Shown: positions 10,115-19,906 of the stretch, piece by piece
How positions within the stretch are numbered: the first letter of the stretch is position 1
How the letters are laid out: each line of letters opens with the position of its first letter
Assembly (NCBI GenBank): GCA_016711215.1
Contig: JADJTL010000001.1
Location: 430,001 to 494,000, forward strand
Reading direction: 5' to 3'
Origin: Pseudomonadota bacterium
GTDB lineage: Bacteria; Myxococcota_A; Polyangia; GCA-2747355
DNA length: 64,000 nt
Notes under the pieces: model-generated
Seen by the model: the letters and a program-made list of their open reading frames with translations, nothing else
Databases searched by the model: none
What the model was told of the DNA's origin: nothing
Made by a program: the position numbers and the translations under genes

Positions 10115-10123
10115 GCGCTGGGG

Positions 10124-11179
10124 TCAGCGCCCGGGGAGGCGCTCGCTGAGCGTGCCGAGCTCATCGGCGGCGAAGCTCGGCACGTGACCGAGCGGCTCGA
10201 GCCCCAGGCGGCGGATATCTTCCTCGCCGTAGACGCGAGCATCGAAGGCGGCCACGGCCAGGCCGACCACCGGCAGCAAGAAGAGGAAGCAGAAGACGCC
10301 GATCAGCGCCAGGCGGGCATTTCGTGGCAGCTCGTCCTCCGCGCTGCGACTCCAGTCGACCAGATCGAAGTGCAGCAGCATCCCGCGCCGCTCGAGGCGC
10401 GTGCGCAGGTCGCCGACGCTAGAATCATCACGCAGCCGTTCGAGACGCATGTCCGCGCGGGCGATCGCCTGGTCGAGCTGCGCCAGGGCGATGCGCCGCG
10501 CTCCGCTGCCTGCACTGTCGCCTTGTGTCAGCTCGTACTGGACGGCCGCGCGTTGGTGGCGCAAGGCGTCGAGCTTGGCCGCCGCGCGCCGCTCGGCCAG
10601 GGCCGAGGTGCGGTCGAGCTGCTCTGCAATCTCGGCGCGAGCCTGCGCCTCGTGGGCGACGATGATCGTGCCGAGCGCGCGCACGACCTTTTCGGCCTGA
10701 CCAATATCGAAGTAGCTGAAGGTGATGCGGAGGCGGGCCGAGCGCGGGGCGCTGGTGTCGAGGTCCTCCTTGAGGAAGTAATTCTGAAAGACCTCGACGA
10801 CGAGCTCGTCGCGCAGCGCGTCGACGGCGCGGTGCACGCTGAGCTGCTGCAGCTCCGGAAAGAGCCCGAACTGCTCGACGACCTGTCGGCAGCGGCCTCG
10901 GGTGAAGATGCCGTCGCTCACGTAGTCGCGCAGGCGCCGCTTGGTGACCGGGCGTGCTTCGCCCTCGGGTCCCTGCGTATGCTCGATGACGCGGTAGGTC
11001 AGGCTCGCCTGGTAGCGGCCGCGCTCGAGAGCCTGGCGGACGACGGCACCGCCGGTCGCGCCAATCGAGAGCAGCACGATCGTCCAGGGGCGCAGGACCG
11101 CCCTGCGGCGCAGGCGCCGCAGCTCGAAGCCGAGGGCGCGGAGGCCGCGTTCCTGGTCGCGCCAGCTCGCCGCGTTCAT
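10124..11179 (-). CDS. Wzz-like polysaccharide chain-length determinant / co-polymerase
   Basis: 351 aa from ATG 11179, which has GGAGG 9 bases upstream; the longer frame to 11368 runs into the divergent promoter region. Two membrane segments bracket a periplasmic coiled-coil region: PWTIVLLSIGATGGAVV at about 35-51, and LALIGVFCFLFLLPVVGLAVAAF near 300. The central part is rich in Ala, Arg, Glu and Gln with heptads. This is the polysaccharide co-polymerase layout (PCP), without a kinase domain. The short C-terminal tail after the second helix has an EEDIRRLGLEPLGHVP-type segment, known from the join to the BY-kinase in Wzc-type proteins. The Wza-like partner starts on the other strand 189 bases away. 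Confidence 0.75.
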   Translation of the reverse strand: MNAASWRDQERGLRALGFELRRLRRRAVLRPWTIVLLSIGATGGAVVRQALERGRYQASLTYRVIEHTQGPEGEARPVTKRRLRDYVSDGIFTRGRCRQVVEQFGLFPELQQLSVHRAVDALRDELVVEVFQNYFLKEDLDTSAPRSARLRITFSYFDIGQAEKVVRALGTIIVAHEAQARAEIAEQLDRTSALAERRAAAKLDALRHQRAAVQYELTQGDSAGSGARRIALAQLDQAIARADMRLERLRDDSSVGDLRTRLERRGMLLHFDLVDWSRSAEDELPRNARLALIGVFCFLFLLPVVGLAVAAFDARVYGEEDIRRLGLEPLGHVPSFAADELGTLSERLPGR

Positions 11180-11231
11180 CGATCGTGCCTCCGAGGCGGA
11201 TGTCCAGCAGCGCGCAGCCCCGGGTCGCAGC

Positions 11232-11260
11232 TTGACAAAGCCCGTTGGCGCCGGCATCGT
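11232..11260 (+). promoter_or_regulatory. Candidate promoter for the Wza-like gene
   Basis: A perfect TTGACA at 11232-11237 is followed 17 bases later by CATCGT. The same pair with spacing 18 stands before the first gene of the locus (1498-1527). The predicted leader to GTG 11369 is about 100 bases. A second AT-richer patch, TATCCTAGG at 11283-11291, could be an alternative -10. Confidence 0.35.
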
Positions 11261-11368
11261 TTCACGGTCAGTCTGGGGCTCTATCCTAGGGTAAGGCAAG
11301 GTGTTTTCCGTTGTGGCTGACCGCGGCGGCGCTTGCCTCGCGGGTCTGGCGCAGGACGGGGAGATCAC

Positions 11369-12010
11369 GTGACCGAGCTAGCGATCCTGAAAACGGTGCA
11401 GCGCCCCAGGCGCGGCAGGCCAGTGCCCTTCTGGGCGGCGCTTGTCTGCGTGTGCCTTGGTCTGGGCTGTTCGACGCCGCAGCGCCGCTACAACTACCAG
11501 CGCGAGCCCGATCCTCGGCGAGGCGAGTTCGTGCTCGGTCCGGCGGACGAGCTGCGCATTACTGTCTGGCGCAATCCGGAGCTCTCCAGCGACGCGACTG
11601 TGCGGCCCGACGGCACCGTGACGATGCCGCTGATCGGGGACATGCCGGCGGCGGGCTTGACGGCTCGCGCGCTGCGCCAGGAAATCGCCCAGCGCCTGCG
11701 GGCCTACGTCAAGGACGGTGCGGTGGTGTCGGTGGCGCTGATGCGCGTCAACAGCTATCGCTTTACCGTGGCGGGCAAGGTGAGTCGCGTCGGCATGTAC
11801 TCCGCCCGGCATTACGTCACGGCGTCGGAGGCGATCGCGATGGCGGGCGGGCCGACGCGCTTCGCTGCGGCGGAGCAAACGCTGATCTTGCGCCGCGACG
11901 ACCATGGGCATGTCCGCCGCGTCCCCGTCGATTACCCGGCGATCGCCGCGGGCCGCGCCCCCTTGCAGGATCTGGTGATCCTGCCCGGCGACACGCTCTA
12001 CGTGCCCTAG
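11369..12010 (+). CDS. Polysaccharide export outer-membrane lipoprotein (Wza/EpsY-like)
   Basis: 213 aa from GTG 11369, with GGGGAG 8 bases upstream. N-terminal lipoprotein signal: Arg-rich start, VPFWAALVCVCLGLG, then Cys34 as the lipidation site. The next segment is the Poly_export (PES) domain: FVLGPADELRITVWRNPELSSDATVRPDGTVTMPLIGD, the most diagnostic stretch of Wza-type proteins. SLBB-like sequence follows (RFTVAGKVSRVGMYSARHYVTASEAIAMAGG), ending ILPGDTLYVP. It is shorter than E. coli Wza (about 380 aa) but in the range of myxobacterial EpsY/ExoA-type proteins. It would form the outer-membrane exit of the polymer and works with a PCP such as the divergent Wzz-like gene. Confidence 0.92.
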   Translation: MTELAILKTVQRPRRGRPVPFWAALVCVCLGLGCSTPQRRYNYQREPDPRRGEFVLGPADELRITVWRNPELSSDATVRPDGTVTMPLIGDMPAAGLTARALRQEIAQRLRAYVKDGAVVSVALMRVNSYRFTVAGKVSRVGMYSARHYVTASEAIAMAGGPTRFAAAEQTLILRRDDHGHVRRVPVDYPAIAAGRAPLQDLVILPGDTLYVP

Positions 12011-12067
12011 CAGCGACCTGCGCTCCGCCTGGCGGCCTCGGCCGAGCAGAGCACCCCGCGCTGAGGT

Positions 12068-13684
12068 TCAGCCTGAGCTGTCGTCGCCGCTCCGATGGTC
12101 GCGGGCCCAGGCGACGAGGTTCGTCTTGCTGATCTTGTTCGAGGCCGTCTTCGGCAGCGACGACAGGAACGTGACGTACTTCGGCACCATGAAGGGCTCG
12201 ACGCGCTGGGCGCAGTGCCGAATGACCTGCTGCGGGGTGTAGGCGGTCTCCTTGGCCAGCACCAGGTAGGCCTGAATCGCCTGGCCGTAGACCTCGTCGG
12301 GCACTCCGATGGCTGCGGCCTCGCGCACGCCGGGCAGCGCATAGAGCACATGCTCGACTTCCTGCGGGCTGACCTTCTCGCCGCGGCATTTGATCATGTC
12401 ATCGCGCCGACCGACGAAATAGAGGTATCCGGCCTGATCCATCCGGAAGTAGTCGCCCGTGTAGAGGTGCATTTCGCCGGGGATGTCGCCGGGCTTGAGC
12501 CGCTCGGCGCTGGCGGCTGGCTTTTCCCAGTAGCCGCGCATCACCTGGGGGCCACGGACGACCAGCTCGCCCACCGTTCCGGGCGGCAGGCGCTGGCCGG
12601 CGTCGTCGACGATCATCACCTCCATGTTGGGCATCGCCTGGCCGACCGATGCGCGCCGTGCGTCGAGCTGCTCCGGGGGTAAATAGGCCACGCGTTTGCA
12701 CTCTGTGAGGCCGTACATCGAGAAGATCCGAGCGTTAGGGCAAAGGCGCTGCAGTAGCTCGACGTGGGTCGGCGAGAGGGCGGCGGCGGTATTGGTGGCG
12801 TAGCGCACGCCCGGCAGCGTCAGCCCCGCCTCGATCATCGGTCGGAGCAGAGAGACGATGGTTGGCACCACCGGCAAGCCGGTCACGCCCTGCGCTTCGA
12901 TGCGCTGCAGCACTTGGGCCGGGTAGTTGAAAGAACGTTCCAGCACGAGGGTGCCGGCAAACTGCGCCACCATCAGCCATTGGTAGAGCCCATAGTCGAA
13001 GGACATCGGCAGCACGTTGATCACCACATCCTCGGCGACGTTACCGAGATAGGTGGTGATCGACTCGGTCGCCGAGACCATATTGTGATGGGTCAGCATC
13101 ACGCCCTTCGGGTCGCCCGTGGTGCCCGAGGTGTAGATGATCGCGGCCAGATCGTAGGGGATCGTGGGACAGGGGGGCGGGCAGGTCTCGGCCGCCGCCA
13201 GGACCGCGCTGAAGCGGTGTAGTGCGGTCGTCGCAGCCCCATCAGCGGCTGGGCCCGCAGGCAGGGGCTTGGCGTCGTCCTGGACGATCAAGGCGTGGCG
13301 TAGGTGGGCGGCCTCGGCGAAGGCCGGCGTGTAGCTGCGCGCGAGCAGCGCGTCTGCGATGATCGCCGTTGCCCGGCTGTCGTTGAGCAGATAGGCGAGC
13401 TTGTCGCGCTTGGTCTGAGGGTTGACGGGGGAGAAGACAGCGCCGGCCTTGAGGATACCGAAGACCGCCAGACAGCTCTCGACGGAGTTGTCGAGGTAGA
13501 CCAGCACACGATCGCCGCGTGCCACGCCGACGCGATGCAATGCTTGTGCGAGTCGTGTGCTCTGCTCGTCGATCGCCGCCCAGCTCAGCCGCCGCTCGCC
13601 GCAGATCAACGCGGTCTTCTCTGGGGCGAGGCGTGCCGCACGCTCCAGGTACTCGTGCAGCAGGGTGACCTGGCCGACCCTCAC
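12068..13684 (-). CDS. AMP-forming acyl-CoA / acyl-ACP ligase (exosortase-A-associated type)
   Basis: 538 aa from GTG 13684 with GAGGGG upstream. Standard adenylate-forming enzyme: P-loop IIYTSGTTGDPKGVMLTHH near 183-200, A5 region ISMYGLTE-like (IFSMYGLTECKRV), A7 YLYFVGRRDDMIKCRGEKVSPQEVE and the C-terminal catalytic Lys region TASNKISKTNL. It would activate a carboxylic acid as acyl-AMP and load it on CoA or on the phosphopantetheine of a carrier. The ACP gene lies directly upstream in the same operon. From memory of families, this length and pairing fit the ligases found in exosortase-A/EPS loci (TIGR03098-like), but no exosortase is in the window. The substrate is not readable. Confidence 0.87.
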   Translation of the reverse strand: MRVGQVTLLHEYLERAARLAPEKTALICGERRLSWAAIDEQSTRLAQALHRVGVARGDRVLVYLDNSVESCLAVFGILKAGAVFSPVNPQTKRDKLAYLLNDSRATAIIADALLARSYTPAFAEAAHLRHALIVQDDAKPLPAGPAADGAATTALHRFSAVLAAAETCPPPCPTIPYDLAAIIYTSGTTGDPKGVMLTHHNMVSATESITTYLGNVAEDVVINVLPMSFDYGLYQWLMVAQFAGTLVLERSFNYPAQVLQRIEAQGVTGLPVVPTIVSLLRPMIEAGLTLPGVRYATNTAAALSPTHVELLQRLCPNARIFSMYGLTECKRVAYLPPEQLDARRASVGQAMPNMEVMIVDDAGQRLPPGTVGELVVRGPQVMRGYWEKPAASAERLKPGDIPGEMHLYTGDYFRMDQAGYLYFVGRRDDMIKCRGEKVSPQEVEHVLYALPGVREAAAIGVPDEVYGQAIQAYLVLAKETAYTPQQVIRHCAQRVEPFMVPKYVTFLSSLPKTASNKISKTNLVAWARDHRSGDDSSG

Positions 13685-13721
13685 TGGCCGCCCCTCATTG
13701 GTCGACCCTCACTGGCCGCCC
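13675..13721 (-). repeat. 28-bp tandem duplication at the ACP/ligase junction
   Basis: CGACCCTCACTGGCCGCCC occurs at 13675-13693 and again at 13703-13721, offset 28 bases. On the coding (minus) strand each copy contains GGCGGCCAGTGAGGGTCG. In one copy the TGA of GTGA ends the ACP gene; in the other the GTG of GTGA starts the ligase. Confidence 0.85.
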
Positions 13722-13963
13722 AGCTTGCGTTCGACGTAGGCCACGAGCCGGTCGATGGTGTCGAAGTTCTCGGGCAGCGCCTCCTCGTTCTCGACCTGCA
13801 GCGCGAAGCGCTCTTCGAGGAAGAGGATCAGCTCCATCATGCGCGCGGAGTCGACGATCTGGGCGCGCTCGAGGGAGGTGTCATCCGCGAGTTGCTCCGG
13901 CGCGGCGCCGTCGAGGAACTGCTCGATGACGAAGCTGCGGAGGGTTTGACGCACATCATTCAT
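13709..13963 (-). CDS. Acyl carrier protein
   Basis: 84 aa, ATG at 13963. The helix-II entrance motif IVDSARMMELILFLEERF contains the phosphopantetheine serine (Ser39 in DSA, in place of the usual DSL), and the protein has the acidic, mainly helical make-up of an ACP. The pair with the downstream AMP-ligase implies that the ligase loads an acyl or aminoacyl group on this carrier. It is too short for a peptidyl carrier with extra domains and is probably dedicated, not the fatty-acid AcpP, because no fab genes are near. A longer frame to 14383 is not coding. Confidence 0.85.
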   Translation of the reverse strand: MNDVRQTLRSFVIEQFLDGAAPEQLADDTSLERAQIVDSARMMELILFLEERFALQVENEEALPENFDTIDRLVAYVERKLGGQ

Positions 13964-14173
13964 TGGGGCACATCGCCAGGGTGAACAGGCCGCAACGAGC
14001 GGCGCTGAGTGGCGGCAGTATCGAGGCAAAGAGGGCCGTATTTCAACCGCTGGCTGCGCGGGTGGCGCCCGTCCCCGCCCGCGGCCACGGGCTGGCGAGC
14101 GGGCGCAAAGGTCCGCTGCTCCGGCAGTCTCGGCTGGTGTATGGTGCGCACGCAGCGACGGGGGTGGCGCGCG

Positions 14174-15231
<1,058 letters not shown>

Positions 15232-15235
<4 letters not shown>

Positions 15236-16182
15236 CCTCCGCGCCGGGCGGCGCTGCGGCGACGCCTGCGGCGACGCCTGCGGCAGAGGTCGCCGCAGCG
15301 GCCCTCGATCGCCAGCTCGACGCCGCTACCTTGGCGCGGCTGGCCAGCCTGCGGCTGCGCGTGCGACGCGTGGTGGACGGCGCGCTCGCGGGCCTCCACC
15401 GGTCGCGCCATCACGGCGCCAGCGTCGAGTTCGCCGAGCATAAGGAGTACGCCCCCGGGGACGATCTGCGACGCCTCGACTGGAAGGCGCTCGGTAAGTT
15501 CGATCGTTATTACGTGCGGGAGTATGAGGACGAGACCGAGCTGCGCGCCTACTTGCTCGTCGATTGCAGCGGTTCGATGGGCTACGGCCAGCCGCTGACC
15601 AAGCTGCAGTACGCGGCCGTGCTTGCCGGCGCGCTGGCGTACTTGCTCAGTCGGCAGCGCGACAGCCCGGCGCTCGTGGCCTTCGCCGACGATGTGGTCA
15701 GCTATGTGCCGCCGCGGGGGCGGGCGACGCAGCTCGCCGTGCTGCTGCGCACGCTGGAAGCGCTGCGTCCGGCTGGGGCCACCGACGTCGGACGTGCGAT
15801 CGAACGCCTGGTCGAGCTCTGCGGGCGGCGGGCCGTGGTCACGGTGATCTCCGACATGTTCGACCCCAGCGGTCGGGGGCTGCCCTTGCTCCAGCGCCTG
15901 CGTGCGCGTGGGCACCAGGTCGTGCTCTTTCATCTGCTGCACGAGGACGAGCTGACGCTGCCTTTCTCACAGCTGACCTGCTTCGAGTCGATGGAGGAGA
16001 CGCGGCACGTGCTCGTCGACCCAGCGGGCGTGCGCCAGGCCTATCTTCGAGAGCTTGAGCGCTTCTGCGAGCAGGTGCGCGGCGCTTGCCGCGAGGCTCA
16101 GGTGGCCTACCGGCGTGTCAGCACGGCCGACCGGCTCGATCGCGTGCTGGCGGAAGTGTTGCGCGGCCGGCTGGCCGCCTGA
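15232..16182 (+). CDS. DUF58 domain protein (MoxR partner)
   Basis: 316 aa, ATG 15232 overlapping the moxR stop (ATGA). Carries the defining DUF58 stretch EYAPGDDLRRLDWKALGKFDRYYVREYEDE, followed by a VWA-like domain with DCSGSMGYG (MIDAS DxSxS at Asp111). The N-terminal tail has two copies of a 12-bp repeat (GCGGCGACGCCT) giving a low-complexity ATPA stretch. DUF58 proteins are predicted binding partners of the MoxR ATPase; the client is unknown. No membrane helix is visible, so a cytoplasmic face is likely. Confidence 0.93.
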
Positions 16183-16200
16183 ACGGGGAGCAGGCGACCG

Positions 16201-18264
16201 ATGAGCTGGTTGGCCCCGGCGCTGCTCTTCGGCACCGCGATGGCGGCGGTCCCTTTGATCGTGCACCTCGTTGGTCGGCATCGGGCTGTGCGCTTGCCCT
16301 TCGCCGCCCTCGATTTCCTGCTGCGCGCAAACAAGCGCCTGGCGCGGCGACTACGCTTCAGACAGCGCCTGCTGCTCTTGCTTCGTACGGCGCTGGTGGT
16401 CGCGCTCGCCCTGATGATGGCCAAGCCGGTGTGGAACCTGCTGTCGAGCGCGCCCGTGCCGCAGCTCGGCCAGCAGAGCGTCGTCTTGATCATCGATGAC
16501 ACGCCGAGCATGCGGCGCGTCACGAGCGGCGGCACGCTGCTGCAACGCGCCAAGGATCGGGCGCGGCAGTTGCTTCGGACCATCCCCGCGGGGAGCGAGG
16601 TCGCGCTGCTCTCAGTCAGCGATCCGAGCGGTCCGCTGGCCGTCCTCTCGCGTGACCGCCGGCGCGCCTGGAGCGCTCTTGGGCGGCTGGAGGCCGGCTA
16701 CGTCCATGCCACCTTGGGGCCGGCGCTGGAGCAGGCGCTCCGCCTGCTCCAGGAGGAGACGCCGGTGGCCGGGCTGGTGCTGGTGCTCTCGGACCTCGCC
16801 GCGCATGGTTTGCCGGCGGCGCTGCCGGCCTGGCCTGCCGCGGTGGCGTTGCAGCCGATCGACGTCGCGGCGGGGCTGCCGCGCGAGAACCGTGCCGTCG
16901 TCGAGCTCAGCGCCGCGCCCTCGGGTGCGCCCGGACGCCGTTCGATGCGGCTCTCCGCGCGCATCTGCAACTTCGGAGCGCTGCCGACGAGCACGCCCGT
17001 CTTTCTCTCGATCGATGGCCGCCGCCTGGCCCAAGCAGCGCTCGCGCTGGCCGCGGGTGGCTGCGCGTACCAGCACTTCCAGCACAGCTTCAGCGAGGGA
17101 GGCGCGCACGAGGTGGCTGTCGCTTTGGCGCCGGACGCGCTGCCCTTCGACGACGTGCGCTATTTGCTGGCGGAGGTGGCGAGCGAGGTGCGGATGCTCC
17201 TCGTCAACGGGGATCCGTCGCCGGTTCGGCAGCGCGACGAGCTCTTCTATCTGACCACCGCCCTGGGCGCCGAGGGCGGTGACCGGCAGCGGATCGTGAC
17301 GCATGCGGTGCGCGCGGACGACTTCGACCGGCGTCAGCTCGCGGCCTTTGACGCGGTGGCCCTCTGCAACGTGCGCGCGCTCCCGGCGGAGCAGGTCGGC
17401 GGGCTGCAGCGCTACGTTGCCGAGGGAGGAGGGCTCTTGATCGCCGTCGGGGACGGCGTCGAGGCTGAGCGCTACAACGCGATCTTCGGTGCGTTGTTGC
17501 CCCAGCCCCTGCGAGCCGTGATCAGCGCGAGCGGCGAGCGCGCGAGCGAGCTGAGACTGGGCGCGCTGGACGCCGACCACCCCTTGGTGGCCTCGCTCGC
17601 GCGCGAGGCAGGGGGCCCCGGCCTGGCGCGTGTGCGGGTGCAGCGCGCCTTTCGTTTGGAGCCGATCACGCGCGCGGGTCGCCGCGCGATCCTGCGCTAT
17701 GACGATGGCTCGCCGGCGTTGGTCGAGGCGCAGGTCGGAGCCGGTCGCGTGCTGCTCTGGACCACGACGATCGATCGCGATTGGACCGATCTGCCGATCC
17801 GGCCGGGCTTTCTACCGCTGATGCAGCAGCTCGCCCGCTACCTCGGCCGGGCCCCGCTGGCGGGAGCGCGGCGCGAGGTCGTCGTGGGCATGCGTCGCGA
17901 GGTGAAGCTCGGGCCGGGGAGCACCGAGCTACGGCTGCTGGTGGCGCCCGAAGGCGTGACGCGGCGTTGGGGTAGCGCCAAGCTGCGCCGGCGCCAGCCG
18001 ATCGAGCTGCTGGCGGATCTGCCCGGGTTCTATCGGCTGAGCGCCGTGGTCGGCGACGAGGTGCGAGCGCTGAAGCAAGAGACCTTCGTTGCCAACGTCG
18101 ACCTGGCCGAGTCGCAACTCCGGGCGGGCACGCTGCTGGCGCGCAGCGCCGCAGGGGGCGCGGGCATGCGACGCACGCGGCAACAGCTCGAGCTCTGGCC
18201 CGCCCTGGGGTTGCTCGTGCTGCTGCTCTTGCTGGTGGAGTCGTGGCTCACGCGCCGGGGCTGA
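16201..18264 (+). CDS. BatA-like VWA membrane protein
   Basis: 687 aa. The N-terminus is the BatA/aerotolerance module: MSWLAPALLFGTAMAAVPLIVHLVGR, then RLRFRQRLLLLLRTALVVALALMMAKPVW as second helix. A VWA domain follows with IIDDTPSMRR: the MIDAS Asp99 is present, but the first Ser of DxSxS is Thr. The middle (about 230-330) reads as a CARDB/Ig-like segment, then a glutamine-amidotransferase-like fold (AFDAVALCNVRALP..GGGLLIAVGDG), and a last helix LWPALGLLVLLLLLVESWL. This architecture occurs in the third gene of moxR-DUF58 operons. Its last 17 bases overlap the convergent metallopeptidase gene. Confidence 0.88.
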   Translation: MSWLAPALLFGTAMAAVPLIVHLVGRHRAVRLPFAALDFLLRANKRLARRLRFRQRLLLLLRTALVVALALMMAKPVWNLLSSAPVPQLGQQSVVLIIDDTPSMRRVTSGGTLLQRAKDRARQLLRTIPAGSEVALLSVSDPSGPLAVLSRDRRRAWSALGRLEAGYVHATLGPALEQALRLLQEETPVAGLVLVLSDLAAHGLPAALPAWPAAVALQPIDVAAGLPRENRAVVELSAAPSGAPGRRSMRLSARICNFGALPTSTPVFLSIDGRRLAQAALALAAGGCAYQHFQHSFSEGGAHEVAVALAPDALPFDDVRYLLAEVASEVRMLLVNGDPSPVRQRDELFYLTTALGAEGGDRQRIVTHAVRADDFDRRQLAAFDAVALCNVRALPAEQVGGLQRYVAEGGGLLIAVGDGVEAERYNAIFGALLPQPLRAVISASGERASELRLGALDADHPLVASLAREAGGPGLARVRVQRAFRLEPITRAGRRAILRYDDGSPALVEAQVGAGRVLLWTTTIDRDWTDLPIRPGFLPLMQQLARYLGRAPLAGARREVVVGMRREVKLGPGSTELRLLVAPEGVTRRWGSAKLRRRQPIELLADLPGFYRLSAVVGDEVRALKQETFVANVDLAESQLRAGTLLARSAAGGAGMRRTRQQLELWPALGLLVLLLLLVESWLTRRG

Positions 18265-19906
18265 GCGTTCGCGGGACGATGGCGCTACCCGAGGGCGCTA
18301 GCTGGCTGCGCTGCTGACAGAAACGTGCGTGACGCTCGCGCTGGGCGCCGCTGGGCAGCGCCTTCGCCAGGCTGCAGTGGAGCTCGGGCGCGAAGGGGTT
18401 GATGCGCAGCGCGATCTCGAGGTGCGCGGCGGCGTCTTGTCGTTTTCCGAGACGCAGGTAGGCCACCCCCATCGTGGTTTGGGGGCCGGCGAGCTCCGGA
18501 TAATACGCCAGCAGCGGGACGAGAACGTCGACCGCCCGCTCGGGGGCGTCCGTCTCGAGATAGGTGCGGGCGAGGGCGTTGGCGACCAAGGGATCGCGTC
18601 CGCCGAGCAGCCCGAGGGCCTTGCGGTACTCAACGAGCGCAGCGGGGCGCAGGCCGCGCTGGCGCAGCATATCGGCGAGGCGAAAGAAGTCCTGGGCGCG
18701 ACGTGCGCGCAAGGCACGAATCTGCGCCTCGTGGCTGGGTGCGGGGCCAAAGCTGAGCGCGGCCGGCACCAGCCCTGGGTATCGGCGCAGACCCAGGCGC
18801 CTGAGGTAGTGACGCCAGGCCCGGTCGAAGCCGCGGCGGTCGAGGCCAGCCACCCGCCCGATGGCCTCCCAGGCCTCCGCGCCCTCGGCGATCGCCTCGA
18901 CCAGGCGGCGCGGCGCGGCAGCGCCCTCGCGAGCGACGAGGAAGCTCATCGCCGTCTGCACCTGCGCGAAGGCCAGCGCCGTGGCTTGTTGGCTTGGAAG
19001 CTTGGCCATCGACGGGTGCATCTGGTTCCAGCCGAGCAGCGCTCGTTGGGTTAGCGCCTGCCCGAGCAGATGCTCCTGGCTCGCCGACAAGGGCGGCGGG
19101 GTGGCGCCGTCGCTGCGCCAGCGCGTCTCGAAGAGCTTCGCCAGCCCCTCCTGCAGCCAGATCGGCACCTGATTGCGCGCCATGCGGCTCAGCACCAGGT
19201 GAACGTACTCGTGGGCCAGCGTGTCGCGCCAGGGGTAGCCGCGTGGCATGGCCGCCGGGCTGACGATCATCAGCCGGTTGTATTTGCAGATGGCGATCGT
19301 GCCCGAGCGGCGAATCTCGTCGACGGTCAGCGGTGAGGCGCGGGCGAGGTCTTCCGGGGCGGCGTAGAACTCGACGACGATCGGCTCCCGGGGCGCGTAG
19401 CCGAGATCGCGCTCAAGTCGATCGCGCAGCGCTTCGAGCGTCTCGCCGGCGAAGGGGGCGAGCAGCTCGTCTCGACCAGGGGACGAGCGGATTAGAAAGT
19501 GCCCTGCCGCGCTCGGCTGGGCGACGAAGGTGCCCACGAGCGCCGCCGTGGAGCGGGCAACGAGGGCCAGCTCGCGCAGCGACGCCGGGAGCCTCTGCCG
19601 CGGGTCGGCCGCCAGCGCGCGGTCGAAGAGACGCACGGCTGCCTGATGATCGCCGCGATAGAAACGGACACTGGCGGCGGCGGCGAGCACCTCGGGAAGC
19701 TGCCCCGCGCTCGTTAGCAAGGGGGCGAGGGCGGCTTCGGCGCGATCAACCTGCCACTCGGCCAGCAGCCGCTCGATCTCGAGGGCGCGGCGCGCCAGGG
19801 TGCCGCTGACCACGCCGGCGCTCGCTGAGGGGTCGAAGACGGCGGCCTGGAGCAGCAGCGCCAGCGCAGCGATCCAGCGCAAAGCGGCATGGGGGCGGCG
19901 GTTCAT
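18248..19906 (-). CDS. Secreted gluzincin metallopeptidase (MA-like) with TPR repeats
   Basis: 552 aa. Signal peptide MNRRPHAALRWIAALALLLQAAVFDPSASA. TPR-like helices at about 40-110, then a peptidase domain with HEYVH (zinc ligands His232 and His236) and LQEGLAKLFE 18 residues later, giving the downstream Glu of the gluzincin (HExxH...E) arrangement. C-terminal TPRs follow (about 400-530: ADMLRQRGLRPAALVEYRKAL, GVAYLRLGKRQDAAAHLEIALRINP). Such proteins are common in Myxococcota and are annotated as peptidase MA family. The start overlaps the stop of the large upstream membrane protein by 4 bases, so they are one operon running towards the moxR operon. Confidence 0.88.
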   Translation of the reverse strand: MNRRPHAALRWIAALALLLQAAVFDPSASAGVVSGTLARRALEIERLLAEWQVDRAEAALAPLLTSAGQLPEVLAAAASVRFYRGDHQAAVRLFDRALAADPRQRLPASLRELALVARSTAALVGTFVAQPSAAGHFLIRSSPGRDELLAPFAGETLEALRDRLERDLGYAPREPIVVEFYAAPEDLARASPLTVDEIRRSGTIAICKYNRLMIVSPAAMPRGYPWRDTLAHEYVHLVLSRMARNQVPIWLQEGLAKLFETRWRSDGATPPPLSASQEHLLGQALTQRALLGWNQMHPSMAKLPSQQATALAFAQVQTAMSFLVAREGAAAPRRLVEAIAEGAEAWEAIGRVAGLDRRGFDRAWRHYLRRLGLRRYPGLVPAALSFGPAPSHEAQIRALRARRAQDFFRLADMLRQRGLRPAALVEYRKALGLLGGRDPLVANALARTYLETDAPERAVDVLVPLLAYYPELAGPQTTMGVAYLRLGKRQDAAAHLEIALRINPFAPELHCSLAKALPSGAQRERHARFCQQRSQLAPSGSAIVPRTLSPGA

